The notes: generated by a model not told the origin, from the letters alone. Numbered from the stretch's first letter, positions 6,330 to 14,381 are shown. The stretch: 17,522 nt of DNA from an uncultured Bacilli bacterium (GCA_947623975.1 CANQHY010000013.1:1-17522); one strand, 5' to 3'. Made by a program: numbers and translations.

Positions 6330-7589
6330 GTGGAAGTAAGGATTATAAAAGGAGCAAATCAAATCGGTGGTTGTATTACCGAAATCACAAGTAGTAAGGG
6401 CACAAAAATTATTATTGATTATGGTGATAATTTAGATGATAAGGAACAAATTATAATTCCTGGTTTAACAAAAAATGATGATTTAAAACCTAGTTATGAT
6501 GGCGTAATAATAACACATTCACATAAAGATCATATTGGGTGTGCTTCCTTGGTAAAAAAAGATATACCAATTTATGTAAATAAAGAGGGAATGGAAATTC
6601 ATAATAATTTATGTTATTTTACTAGAGAATATAAAAAAGTACTTCGCGAAAAAGATAATACGATTAAATATTTTGAATTTGAAAAAAGTTTTTTTATAAA
6701 AGATATAAAAATAACGACTTTCATTGCAGACCATTCTAGTTATAATTCAGCCATGCTTTTAATAGAGGCTGATGATGAAAAGATATTACATACAGGAGAT
6801 TATCGTAATCATGGTAAAAAGGGTTGCTTATTTAATAAAATCTTAAATGAAATTGGTAAAGTTGATTTATTAATAACAGAGGGTACAACTATTGGAAGTA
6901 GTAAAAGAAATTTTAAAAAAGAAAAAGATTTAACTGAAGATTTTCAAGAACTTAATAAGTATGATCAAATATATGTTATGTGTTCTAGTACTAATATTGA
7001 TAGGATTGTAAATTTGTATAAAAATTTTTCGAAAACGCATTTATTTGTTATGGATATGTGTATGAATTCAACTGCCAGTTTACTTAAGAAAATACCGAAT
7101 TCTAATACTTTCAGTAATGTTTATACGTTTGTAAGTCCAAATCAAAAGAAAATAGATGAACCCTATGGTAGATATATTAAACATACAAAAAAAGTAATAT
7201 ATGAACTACCATTTAATGAAAAATTCGTAGTTTCTATCAAGCAATCGATGGGCGATTATTTAAAAGATCATAAAGAAAATATTAAAAATGCTTGTTTAAT
7301 ATATTCAATGTGGGATGGATATATAAGAGATGATTGGCCAGATTCAAAACTTAGAGAATTTAAAAATTATTTAGTAAATGAATTACATATGAATTATTTT
7401 CCAATTCATACTTCAGGACATGCTAGTCTAGAAGCAATAAAAACTTTAGACAAATTGGTTAATCCAAGCAAAGTTATCATAATACATACTGAAAAAAGTG
7501 ATGAAGAAGCGAAAATTGAAAAAGAATTGTTTAAAGATAGATTATTAGAATTTACAGATGGGGATATAATTAATTTAAAAGGAGAGTAA
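6330..7589 (+). CDS. Metallo-beta-lactamase / beta-CASP hydrolase, RNase J-like
   Basis: This 419-aa protein opens with the RNase J-type start (RIIKGANQIGGCITEI) and carries HSHKDH (63-68), a metal-binding His (H135, ADHSS), an Asp (D157, HTGDYR) and the beta-CASP motifs: HTSGHAS (360-366) and a terminal His in IIIHTE (H386). All expected zinc ligands are present, so it should be an active metal-dependent nuclease. RNase J relatives cut RNA or trim it from the 5' end; others in the superfamily cut DNA. RNase J is longer (~550 aa) with a C-terminal domain that is missing here. It starts with GTG at 6330, supported by AAGGAGAT (6316-6323), one base after the preceding stop. It is followed two bases later by the PD-(D/E)XK protein, so the two nucleases are probably made together. 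The substrate is unknown. Confidence 0.75.
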   Translation: MEVRIIKGANQIGGCITEITSSKGTKIIIDYGDNLDDKEQIIIPGLTKNDDLKPSYDGVIITHSHKDHIGCASLVKKDIPIYVNKEGMEIHNNLCYFTREYKKVLREKDNTIKYFEFEKSFFIKDIKITTFIADHSSYNSAMLLIEADDEKILHTGDYRNHGKKGCLFNKILNEIGKVDLLITEGTTIGSSKRNFKKEKDLTEDFQELNKYDQIYVMCSSTNIDRIVNLYKNFSKTHLFVMDMCMNSTASLLKKIPNSNTFSNVYTFVSPNQKKIDEPYGRYIKHTKKVIYELPFNEKFVVSIKQSMGDYLKDHKENIKNACLIYSMWDGYIRDDWPDSKLREFKNYLVNELHMNYFPIHTSGHASLEAIKTLDKLVNPSKVIIIHTEKSDEEAKIEKELFKDRLLEFTDGDIINLKGE

Positions 7590-7591
7590 AA

Positions 7592-9265
7592 ATGATAATA
7601 AAAAATTGTAGCTTGGATAAATTAAGAAAATGTTATGATGATGACAAGAAATTCATAATTAGAATAAGACAACAGACTAAAGAAACGAGCAAAAATGATT
7701 GTAAGGATATTGTATATTATGAAGGAATAAAAGCTTTTTATGTTGAAAATAAAGAATGCAATGATAATACTGTAACAATTACTATTCCTGAAAATATCTA
7801 TAAAATAAATCAAACCAATTTACGCAAAATTATAAATAATTTAGAAGACATTGAAGATGGAATGATTGTGACAACTGAAGACTCTAAATTTGATTTTAAA
7901 AATGAATTAGATGCATATTTTGCCTTTAATCCTACGGAAAATGAAGATGATTTAAGAGAAAAATTAGATTTGTATTTAAAGATGATTGAAAAGAATATTG
8001 ATGATTTTGTCAAAAATAAAGATGATTTAAAACAAAAATTAGGATCCTATTTTGAAGTCAGTCTAAAAAAAGAGGGAAAATTTTGCTTTGGTAAAGTTTT
8101 TTTTGAAGGTTCGACAAGACCTAAAATTAAAGCCGAAGAAATTAAAAAACAATTATCAATAAGATTAAAATTATTAAATGAGAGATTAAAACAAATGAGA
8201 CCAAGTATCGGACCAAGTTTTGATGTAGAAAATACTATAAAGAAATTTACAACTATTAGTAATTATAAAAAAGATAAAATTGTATTTGAACTTCAAAACG
8301 CTGAAAAATTATCTTCACTTGAGTTAACAAAAATTGAAGCCCTAATAATTTTGTATACAACATTTACATTGAAATTCGAAAAATCAAAACCAATTTTAAA
8401 AATAGCTTCTTATTCGGGACTAGCAAAACCGGATCTTGATTATAATACAAGTTCAAAAACAATTGAGTATGCTGAAATAGAAGATTTTAACAAAAACGTA
8501 AAAGATGCAATATCAAACTATGAAAAAATTACTAAAATCGAATTAGAAAAAAAGTATCAACATTCATTTATGACCGAAAACAAATTAAGTTATTGTTCTG
8601 GTCTTTCCTCAGTTATCCCATTTGAAGAAGAATACTATACTAGAGAGAGTAATGATGATTTAAGAGATGATGATACCAGTGATAAAAGGGGAAGAATTGA
8701 TTGTATTTTTGTTGATACAAATGAAAATAAAAAAGATATTTATTTAATTGAATTAAAAGTAAATGAGGGAGTAATAGGCAAGAAGGATGACTTAAATGAA
8801 CATGGTATAAATACTCATTTAGATGATATTAACAAATTAATTAATAATAAAGGTAAACTAAATTTAAATAAATTTTTGGAAAATATTGAGAATCGTTATA
8901 ATTATCGAAATGAAATACTAGGTAAACCTAGTAGAATTAGTGACATTAATAAATATAAGTTACATTATTGGATTATTTGTGCTATAAAAGGTGATGATTA
9001 TGATGATGAGATGGAACATGCTGAAGAAGTATTGAAAAAAATTAAAGCACTAAAAAAAGATAAATATATTGGGGCACTAAATAAAGAATGTAATATAAAT
9101 TTTCTAGAAGAAAGTTCTAAAGAATCTTATTTAAAGACATTTGATAATAAAAAATGTGATATAAAACTTTTATTTAATATTTGGGAATCTAAAGAATACA
9201 AAGGAGATATGGACGGGAATAAATTTTTAACAATTGGAGAACTTAGAGGATATTATAATAAATAA
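7592..9265 (+). CDS. PD-(D/E)XK nuclease-like protein
   Basis: The last gene of the operon encodes 557 aa. Near residues 368-392 there is a clear PD-(D/E)XK core: GRIDCIFVD with D370, then after a short loop IYLIELKVN with E387 and K389; acidic residues in the preceding helix (FEEEYYTRE) fit the family's first helix. This fold is found in restriction enzymes, Holliday-junction and repair nucleases and many defence effectors, and it cuts DNA or more rarely RNA. The first ~330 residues are not recognisable: they are charged, largely helical, with a possible coiled coil around 110-150 and 185-205, and may sense or bind a partner. The C-terminal ~150 residues continue the nuclease fold (KLHYWIICAIKG). 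AAGGAG (7579-7584) lies 7 bases before the ATG. No terminator with a GC stem follows. Confidence 0.65.
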   Translation: MIIKNCSLDKLRKCYDDDKKFIIRIRQQTKETSKNDCKDIVYYEGIKAFYVENKECNDNTVTITIPENIYKINQTNLRKIINNLEDIEDGMIVTTEDSKFDFKNELDAYFAFNPTENEDDLREKLDLYLKMIEKNIDDFVKNKDDLKQKLGSYFEVSLKKEGKFCFGKVFFEGSTRPKIKAEEIKKQLSIRLKLLNERLKQMRPSIGPSFDVENTIKKFTTISNYKKDKIVFELQNAEKLSSLELTKIEALIILYTTFTLKFEKSKPILKIASYSGLAKPDLDYNTSSKTIEYAEIEDFNKNVKDAISNYEKITKIELEKKYQHSFMTENKLSYCSGLSSVIPFEEEYYTRESNDDLRDDDTSDKRGRIDCIFVDTNENKKDIYLIELKVNEGVIGKKDDLNEHGINTHLDDINKLINNKGKLNLNKFLENIENRYNYRNEILGKPSRISDINKYKLHYWIICAIKGDDYDDEMEHAEEVLKKIKALKKDKYIGALNKECNINFLEESSKESYLKTFDNKKCDIKLLFNIWESKEYKGDMDGNKFLTIGELRGYYNK

Positions 9266-9621
9266 AAAACTAAAAAATGTATTTTTATAAAAACTAATTC
9301 TAATTATATAATCGTAATGAAAACAGATATTATAGATAGGATAGAAAAACATAAAAGGGTTATCATTCAAGAATACGTTTATATAAAATTAACATCCATT
9401 TTATTGCAATTTAAGTATAATATGTTAAAATCTTTATGAAGAAAAGCAAATTTAAATAAAATTACTCAGTTTTTAGTTGAATGCTTTGAGTTTTTGGTAA
9501 AAGATACAAAAATGTTGGAGCAAGAGTAAATTTTACAAGATAGTGTTAGCAAATGGAAAAATAAAAAGCAAAAAATGCCATAAAAATTCAAAAGATTGTA
9601 AAAAAGGAGTGTAATAACGTT
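9266..9621. other. Intergenic gap, 356 bp, no intact gene
   Basis: No open frame of note and no GC-rich terminator stem is seen after the operon. A TATAAT (9416-9421) without a convincing -35 may be a promoter. The stretch 9440-9583 reads as a decayed coding relic (listed separately). The 3' end provides the ribosome binding site AAAGGAG for the methyltransferase. Confidence 0.5.
9440..9583 (+). pseudogene. Possible relic of an XRE-family regulator
   Basis: One frame reads ~29 residues to TAA 9527-9529 and continues, in the same frame, as ILQDSVSKWKNKKQKMP before TAA 9581-9583. The second part resembles the recognition helix and following turn of XRE/HTH_3 repressors, typically 'QAVSKWENGKSMP'. 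There is no start codon or full HTH domain, so at most this is a remnant. Short matches of this kind can arise by chance. Confidence 0.3.
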
Positions 9622-10257
9622 ATGAATTTATATGATAGGAATCAAAAACAAAGAGATTTTTTTAACGAAAAAATAGATACTTATGATCAAGTTCATGAAA
9701 CATTTATGGGAACAAAAAAAATGATAGCTGAAAATTTAGATGAAGATACAAATAAAGTTTTAGATTTGGGTGCAGGAACAGGTTTAGAGCTCATTCATTT
9801 ATTTGAAATATATCCAAATGCATCTGTAACAGTTATAGATATTTCAGAAAAAATGTTAAATGAATTATCTAAAAGAAATTTTGCCGATCGTGTAACAACT
9901 ATTTGCGGTGATTTCTTTGAAATTAACTTTGGAAATAATTATGATGCAGTAATTTCTACATCGGCATTACATCATTTTAAACCAGAAGAAAAAATAATTT
10001 TATACAAGAAAGTATTTGATTGTTTAAAAAATAATGGATTATTTGTAAATTGCGATAAAATAAGTCTAAGTCAAGAAGAACAAAATCGTAGCATATATGA
10101 GTTAGAAAATAACATAGACAATTATAAGCATATCGATACACCGTTAACCGTTGAGAATGAAATGAGTATCTTAGGGCAAGTAGGTTTTAACGATATATCT
10201 TCTAGTGAAGTTGAGAAAAGTAATTATCGTTTAATAAAGGCTAGAAAAAAGAAATAA
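9622..10257 (+). CDS. Class I SAM-dependent methyltransferase
   Basis: This 211-aa protein has the Rossmann-like methyltransferase fold in the usual order. Motif I VLDLGAGTGLEL (47-58) forms the SAM glycine loop, VTVIDISEKML (69-79) supplies the acidic residue for the ribose, ICGDFFEINF contacts the adenine, and YDAVISTSALHHF is motif IV with the LHH common in Methyltransf_11/25 small-molecule enzymes. LKNNGLFVNCDKI is the motif VI strand. The length is typical of a stand-alone domain. The substrate cannot be told from sequence; the short C-terminal part differs from rRNA and DNA methylases, which makes a DNA modification role with the upstream nuclease genes unlikely. A gap of 356 bp separates it from that operon and a terminator follows, so it is probably a single-gene unit. 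Confidence 0.8.
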   Translation: MNLYDRNQKQRDFFNEKIDTYDQVHETFMGTKKMIAENLDEDTNKVLDLGAGTGLELIHLFEIYPNASVTVIDISEKMLNELSKRNFADRVTTICGDFFEINFGNNYDAVISTSALHHFKPEEKIILYKKVFDCLKNNGLFVNCDKISLSQEEQNRSIYELENNIDNYKHIDTPLTVENEMSILGQVGFNDISSSEVEKSNYRLIKARKKK

Positions 10258-10568
10258 TTGGTATTGAATTTATAATATTAATTATGCTATAAAAGAGCTT
10301 TTATGAAGTTGATAAAAAAGAGTTTATTAATGCTTGAAAAAATAAAATGTGTACAAATTTGTAATTTGTTTGTAGAAAATATTAAAAAAAATATAAGACT
10401 TGTTTCCTAAAAATTGTTAATAAAAAGGAAATAAGTCTATATTTTTATCAAAATAAATACCAATTTTTGCATTGAGAAATATGAATGCTTTTATGCTTTT
10501 CTTTTTATAAAAAATAACTTTCAAATTAAAAATTAAGAAAAATTTCAAAAGATATTTAATTTGATTTT
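10258..10568. other. Intergenic gap between convergent genes, 311 bp
   Basis: The gap contains the terminator at 10396-10446, a small ATAAAAG/CTTTTAT inverted repeat (10289-10304) and a 12-bp palindrome TACAAATTTGTA (10352-10363). A 35-codon frame (10303-10410) runs into the terminator stem and lacks a ribosome binding site. I see no gene. Confidence 0.5.
10396..10446 (+). terminator. Terminator after the methyltransferase
   Basis: AGACTTGTTTCC (10396-10407) pairs with GGAAATAAGTCT (10427-10438), 12 bp with one G-U pair, around a 19-base AT-rich loop and followed by TTTTT at 10442-10446. With few changes it could also act on transcripts of the convergent minus-strand gene, whose stop is at 10569. 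Confidence 0.65.
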
Positions 10569-11912
10569 TTAGTTGAAATTTTTTTTAATAATACTTTGTT
10601 TATTAGTAGCTTTTTGATTATAAATATTTCGACTTATTACTATACTATTTTTCTTTTGAAATTCACGATTTAAATATTCATAATATGTACCAGGTGTAAT
10701 AATACCATTCATCTTTAATAAATCTATACCACTTTTACCAATAATTAAGTCAGCTAAACGGCAACAATTTGAACCTAAAACAAAATATTTTTGAAATCTT
10801 CCTGAGTTAAATTTATAAAATTTTGCACCTGTATTTTGATATAGTATACTAGCATAATCATTATATTGCTCTTTTTTTACTTTTTTGGATTTAGCTAAGG
10901 CTTCAACATAAGGAGGTTTCCATTCAACTAATTGAGAGAATAGTTTATCTAATTCTTTAGTAACATTCTTTTTTTGTGTATCTGTTAATTTTAAACCAAA
11001 AACGAATAACGTCTTTTTGCTATGTTCAATACAAAATGGGATATATTTTTTACGATCTGCTGTAAAAATAACACCATCGCCAATCATTTCAAAAAGGCGA
11101 ACTGAGGAATCATCGTAATTACCATAGGAAATAACTTTTCCTTGATAATATAAGTCAACATGTCCCATACGATTGAACCCACAATCTGATGTGTGAACAA
11201 TGACTTCCATATCAGCCTTATCATTTTCTTTTTTTTCTTCAAAAACAAAAGGATTATCATAAGATTCTTTATCAATTAAATAATTGATTTCGTTTAGCAC
11301 TGTAAAAGGAATAATTGCTTCAATAAAAGCTGGAAGACTTATTCTAAAATTTCTTATTATTCTATTTTTCCACTTTTTAGGAATTATAAATGTAATAAAA
11401 TCAGTTAAGTAATTAACTCCTAGTAAAACAAAGTACCAGCCTAATAAGAATATAATACTATTAATATTTTTAATAGGTGATAAAATCATAGGAATGGAAA
11501 TAATAAAATAAAACAGGCTAGATATAAGTTCAAACAAACGTCCAATTGTCTTGTTTTTTAGAAGGATAATGTAATTTATCAATTTAACTAGACCGTTTAT
11601 AAATAAATATCCTCCAAAAACAAGTGGTAAAATAGATAAGGGAATATTTTTAAAAAGGGAAAGAATTAAACAGAAGATAAGGTTTAAAAAACATTTAGCA
11701 AAGTTTATATTCTTTTCTTTGTTTTTACCTAAGAAGAAATTTACAAATTGTTTAATAGATAAAAACAAAATTGCTAAAGTAAATATTTGTACTAATTGAT
11801 AATATAATACTCCTTTAAAACTAATCAAAAATATGCCGATAATGATTAAAACTATACTAATTATCAATGAACTAGTAGCACTGAATAATCTATCGCTTTT
11901 TATTTCTAACAT
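10569..11912 (-). CDS. HdeD-like (DUF308) membrane protein fused to a permuted NlpC/P60-type domain
   Basis: Residues 1-180 of 447 contain six or so hydrophobic segments in the repeated short pattern of the DUF308/HdeD family (for example LIISIVLIIIGIFLISF, then LPLVFGGYLFINGLVKLI). Residues 236-425 form a soluble domain. GHVDLYYQGKVISYG supplies a candidate catalytic His (H251), and SNCCRLADLI supplies the candidate Cys (C383 or C384). This His-before-Cys order is that of circularly permuted NlpC/P60 (papain-like) proteins such as the YaeF/YiiX and LRAT groups. The job may be cleavage or transfer at a peptide or lipid amide bond near the membrane, but the substrate is unknown. AAGGA 8 bases before the ATG supports the start. 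The function is inferred from fold resemblance only. Confidence 0.6.
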   Translation of the reverse strand: MLEIKSDRLFSATSSLIISIVLIIIGIFLISFKGVLYYQLVQIFTLAILFLSIKQFVNFFLGKNKEKNINFAKCFLNLIFCLILSLFKNIPLSILPLVFGGYLFINGLVKLINYIILLKNKTIGRLFELISSLFYFIISIPMILSPIKNINSIIFLLGWYFVLLGVNYLTDFITFIIPKKWKNRIIRNFRISLPAFIEAIIPFTVLNEINYLIDKESYDNPFVFEEKKENDKADMEVIVHTSDCGFNRMGHVDLYYQGKVISYGNYDDSSVRLFEMIGDGVIFTADRKKYIPFCIEHSKKTLFVFGLKLTDTQKKNVTKELDKLFSQLVEWKPPYVEALAKSKKVKKEQYNDYASILYQNTGAKFYKFNSGRFQKYFVLGSNCCRLADLIIGKSGIDLLKMNGIITPGTYYEYLNREFQKKNSIVISRNIYNQKATNKQSIIKKNFN

Positions 11913-11931
11913 AAATTACATCCTTCTTTAT

Positions 11932-11960
11932 ATCTTTGAATCAAATTTGATTACGAAGAT
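11932..11960 (-). promoter_or_regulatory. Palindrome in the leader of the HdeD-like gene
   Basis: AATCAAATTTGATT (11939-11952) is a perfect 14-bp palindrome, flanked by ATCTT (11932-11936) and AAGAT (11956-11960) as outer complementary arms. It lies just downstream of the predicted -10, over the likely transcription start, which is a repressor-type position. A leader hairpin is the alternative. Confidence 0.4.
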
Positions 11961-11971
11961 AACTATTAATG

Positions 11972-12000
11972 ATTATAACATGAAATGTCTGTTATCTAAA
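11972..12000 (-). promoter_or_regulatory. Promoter of the HdeD-like gene
   Basis: On the minus strand TTTAGA (11995-12000) and TATAAT (11972-11977) are separated by 17 bases. The -10 is perfect; the -35 matches TTGACA at 4 of 6. Transcription would start near 11965, about 50 bases before the ATG. Confidence 0.5.
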
Positions 12001-12091
12001 TATCTTTATATTTTACAACTAATTTTAATTGTAACACTACATATGCTGCTTTTTCTTTTATGAATTTGCCTTTTTAATTTTTATAAAACGT

Positions 12092-12117
12092 GATATTATT
12101 TATGTTAACATAATATC
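12092..12117. promoter_or_regulatory. Palindrome upstream of the HD-domain gene
   Basis: TTATGTTAACATAA (12100-12113) is a perfect 14-bp palindrome centred on GTTAAC. GATATTAT (12092-12099) and ATAATATC (12110-12117) give an alternative pairing. It lies 65 bases before the HD gene start and about 95 beyond the HdeD promoter, so it could be an operator for either. There is no T-run that would make it a terminator. Confidence 0.35.
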
Positions 12118-12177
12118 GATAATGTTTTATAGATATTTTTTATTAGTGTAGAATTTTTTAAAAGGTTTGGTGAATGA

Positions 12178-12773
12178 ATGAAATTAACGAGTAAAGAAGC
12201 AAAAAAAATTATTGAGAGTGCACGTGGAAAGACAGCAAATGACGGATGGATAGATCATTCTATATGTGTAGGAAATAGTGCAGGAATAATTGCGGAGGCA
12301 CTTAATAAAAAAGGGTATCAGTTAGATGTTGATAAAATTATTACCCTGGGTTATGTGCATGATATTGGGAAAATGGTAGGATCTTTTGATAGTCATGTTA
12401 TAAATGGTTATGAGTACATGAAAAAGAAGGGATATGATGAAGAATATTGTAATATATGTTTAACACATTCTTACTTAAATAACGATGTTAATTGTACGGC
12501 TGGTGGCATTCCTGATGATATCCCTTTTAGAACTGAGTTTGTTTTAAATCATAAATATACAATTTATGAAAAATAATTAATTTGTGCGATTTGATGTGTA
12601 CCTCTGTAGTTAATACAGTTGATAAAAGATTGATTGATATTATGATAAGGAGAGGTGCCTATTCAAATACGCAATATCATATTAAAGAAACTTATAAATT
12701 AAAAGAATATTTTGATAGTTTATTAGGCTATAATCTCTATGATTTGTTTCCAGAAATAAAAAGTAATTTGTAA
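12178..12773 (+). pseudogene. HD-domain phosphohydrolase, split by a -1 frameshift
   Basis: The first frame (12178-12576) encodes an HD domain. WIDHSICVG (H near residue 26), the VHDIGKM His-Asp pair near 61-62, and the later VINGYEYM and LTHSYL histidine are the metal ligands of this family of phosphohydrolases acting on nucleotides or other phosphoesters. It stops at TAA right after YTIYEK. The -1 frame continues at once with IINLCDLMCTS..., which is how HD proteins of this type normally go on, and ends at 12773 for a total of ~198 aa. One extra A in the A5 run at 12569-12573 restores the gene. All metal ligands are in the first part, but the final helices of the domain would be lost, so a truncated product is probably unstable. 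A sequencing or assembly error is as likely as true decay. Its substrate is unknown. Confidence 0.65.
12569..12573 (+). other. Frameshift site (A5 run) in the HD-domain gene
   Basis: The frame reads gaa-aaa-taa; the protein needs gaa-aaa-ata-att. A single extra A, or a -1 slip on AAA with the stop codon in the A site, restores it. The layout (GAAAAA, AAA codon, then a stop or rare codon) matches that of the site at 2317-2321. Confidence 0.6.
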
Positions 12774-12877
12774 CTTTTGTTTACTTTTATTCGCATTTGA
12801 TGAACTGTTATAGCAGCTTTAATTTCCTTTCCTTTTGCTCTAGTTAATAGTAAATTAAACCTTTAAATATTGTTTTA

Positions 12878-14359
12878 TTATAAACCAAATTTTTCGTTGT
12901 ATTGAGAGTCAGGTACAATTTCTATATTTAATTTTTTCTTTGTTATGCCGTGTTTATATAACGTATTGGAAATTCTATCACCAAAATATGTTGTATGTGG
13001 CCAATTATCATCAGTTCTACTTTGAGGAACATGAAGGTAAACCTTTGAAAGTCTCTTTTTTTCAGCTTCTTTTATCTGAAATACTAAATCTTCGTCTATC
13101 TTTTTGCAAATTATAGGATCTATATTACTAGTGTTACTTTCCTTAAATGTTCTTAATGAACAATTGTAATCTATAAAGAAAAACACAACTAAAAAGGGGA
13201 GAATAACAGCTACTTGTGGGTATTTATTAATCAAATATCCAAAACACATAAATACTAAAACCAAAAAATAAGCCCACAATCCATAAATATATTCTGCACC
13301 AGTTACATAACTAGGATTTACTTTCGCAGAGATTAATATAAAATAAGCAAATATAAAGAAGATAGAAAGTATAAGAATTGCAAAAACTTTCTTTAAATTC
13401 TCATTTTCGTTTTTCTTTTTTATATTAATTATAAGGCTAATTATAAAAATTATAACTATTCCTATTAATAACATGATTACTGATCTATTAAAAGTTGTCA
13501 TAACAGTTTTAATATTTGTAATTGCCTCTATTAATGCACTAAGATAGTTGCCGTTATACGGGTATTGTGCTCTTCCACCTGATAGTTCAAAAATAAGAGA
13601 AATAAACCAAGCTGAAATAATTGCTAAAAGAACAAAGTATTTCTTAATGAAATTTTTAATATTAAATTTATGCTTAATTTCTTTACAAAAATTTATTATT
13701 AGTATACTGCCAGCGAAAACAACTAAAATAATATTACAATAAAGATTTGAAAATATTGCTGTGTATAGTATTAAGAAATAAAGTCCTTTTTTAAAAGGAT
13801 TTTTTAGTGATAGGCTATAATCAACGTCATCTTTAGTTAACAGAGTAAATACAATAATAAAATTTAGAAGGTTTGGTATTAAATAATTGTAATAACAGTT
13901 AACGTTATGACTTAAAAATAGATATTGATTGTCTACGTCATTTGATGCAAAAAGTAAAAAATGAAATAGGAAGAATAAAACTGTAAGAGCTATCGTAGTA
14001 GTTATATTAAGAGATGATTTTTTATATAGTAGTCTACTAAATGTGTATATGTAGATAGAAATAAAAAATGCTACGACAAATGCCGTTACAATTGTAAATG
14101 ATCCGATGTAATCTTGTGTTATAGGATAAATTATAAAAGAAGCAATACTACCACAAAGTGGCATTAATGTTTCTGGGAATAATTTTGCAGGATTCCAAGC
14201 ATGTAAAATAGGAATAAATTGTCTCGCTAAAGCTACGTAAGTCCAATCATCGGCATCATAGATAACTAATGGATGTATGTTTGTAAAAAAAATGTATGTT
14301 ATTATGAAAACAAACACAGCTAATAATATAAATGGTATTTTATTAGATTTATAATTCAT
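12878..14359 (-). CDS. Multi-pass membrane protein, GT-C glycosyltransferase-like
   Basis: This 493-aa protein has roughly eleven hydrophobic segments. After the first, the external loop begins IYDADDWTYVALARQFIP (33-50), with the acidic pair (D35, D37, D38) typical of the first loop of GT-C transferases that use lipid-phosphate sugars. The following WNPAKLFPETLMP and short re-entrant hydrophobic stretch also fit that class. The C-terminal ~90 residues form a soluble tail (SKVYLHVPQS...DRISNTLYKHG), probably outside the cell. No precise family is recognisable; proteins like this often sit in surface polysaccharide or teichoic-acid pathways. TCTCCT on the plus strand (14366-14371) is a good ribosome binding site 6 bases from the ATG. 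It is divergent from the YgjV-type gene with 128 bp between them. It could also be an unrelated polytopic protein. Confidence 0.5.
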   Translation of the reverse strand: MNYKSNKIPFILLAVFVFIITYIFFTNIHPLVIYDADDWTYVALARQFIPILHAWNPAKLFPETLMPLCGSIASFIIYPITQDYIGSFTIVTAFVVAFFISIYIYTFSRLLYKKSSLNITTTIALTVLFFLFHFLLFASNDVDNQYLFLSHNVNCYYNYLIPNLLNFIIVFTLLTKDDVDYSLSLKNPFKKGLYFLILYTAIFSNLYCNIILVVFAGSILIINFCKEIKHKFNIKNFIKKYFVLLAIISAWFISLIFELSGGRAQYPYNGNYLSALIEAITNIKTVMTTFNRSVIMLLIGIVIIFIISLIINIKKKNENENLKKVFAILILSIFFIFAYFILISAKVNPSYVTGAEYIYGLWAYFLVLVFMCFGYLINKYPQVAVILPFLVVFFFIDYNCSLRTFKESNTSNIDPIICKKIDEDLVFQIKEAEKKRLSKVYLHVPQSRTDDNWPHTTYFGDRISNTLYKHGITKKKLNIEIVPDSQYNEKFGL

Positions 14360-14381
14360 ACAGAATCTCCTTTTTCTTCTT

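Noticed and set aside
10303..10410. 35-codon frame after the methyltransferase
   Set aside because: No ribosome binding site, low-complexity composition, and it runs into the terminator stem.
11833..12063. 76-aa plus-strand frame
   Set aside because: It overlaps the start and promoter of the HdeD-like gene on the other strand, has no ribosome binding site and resembles no protein.
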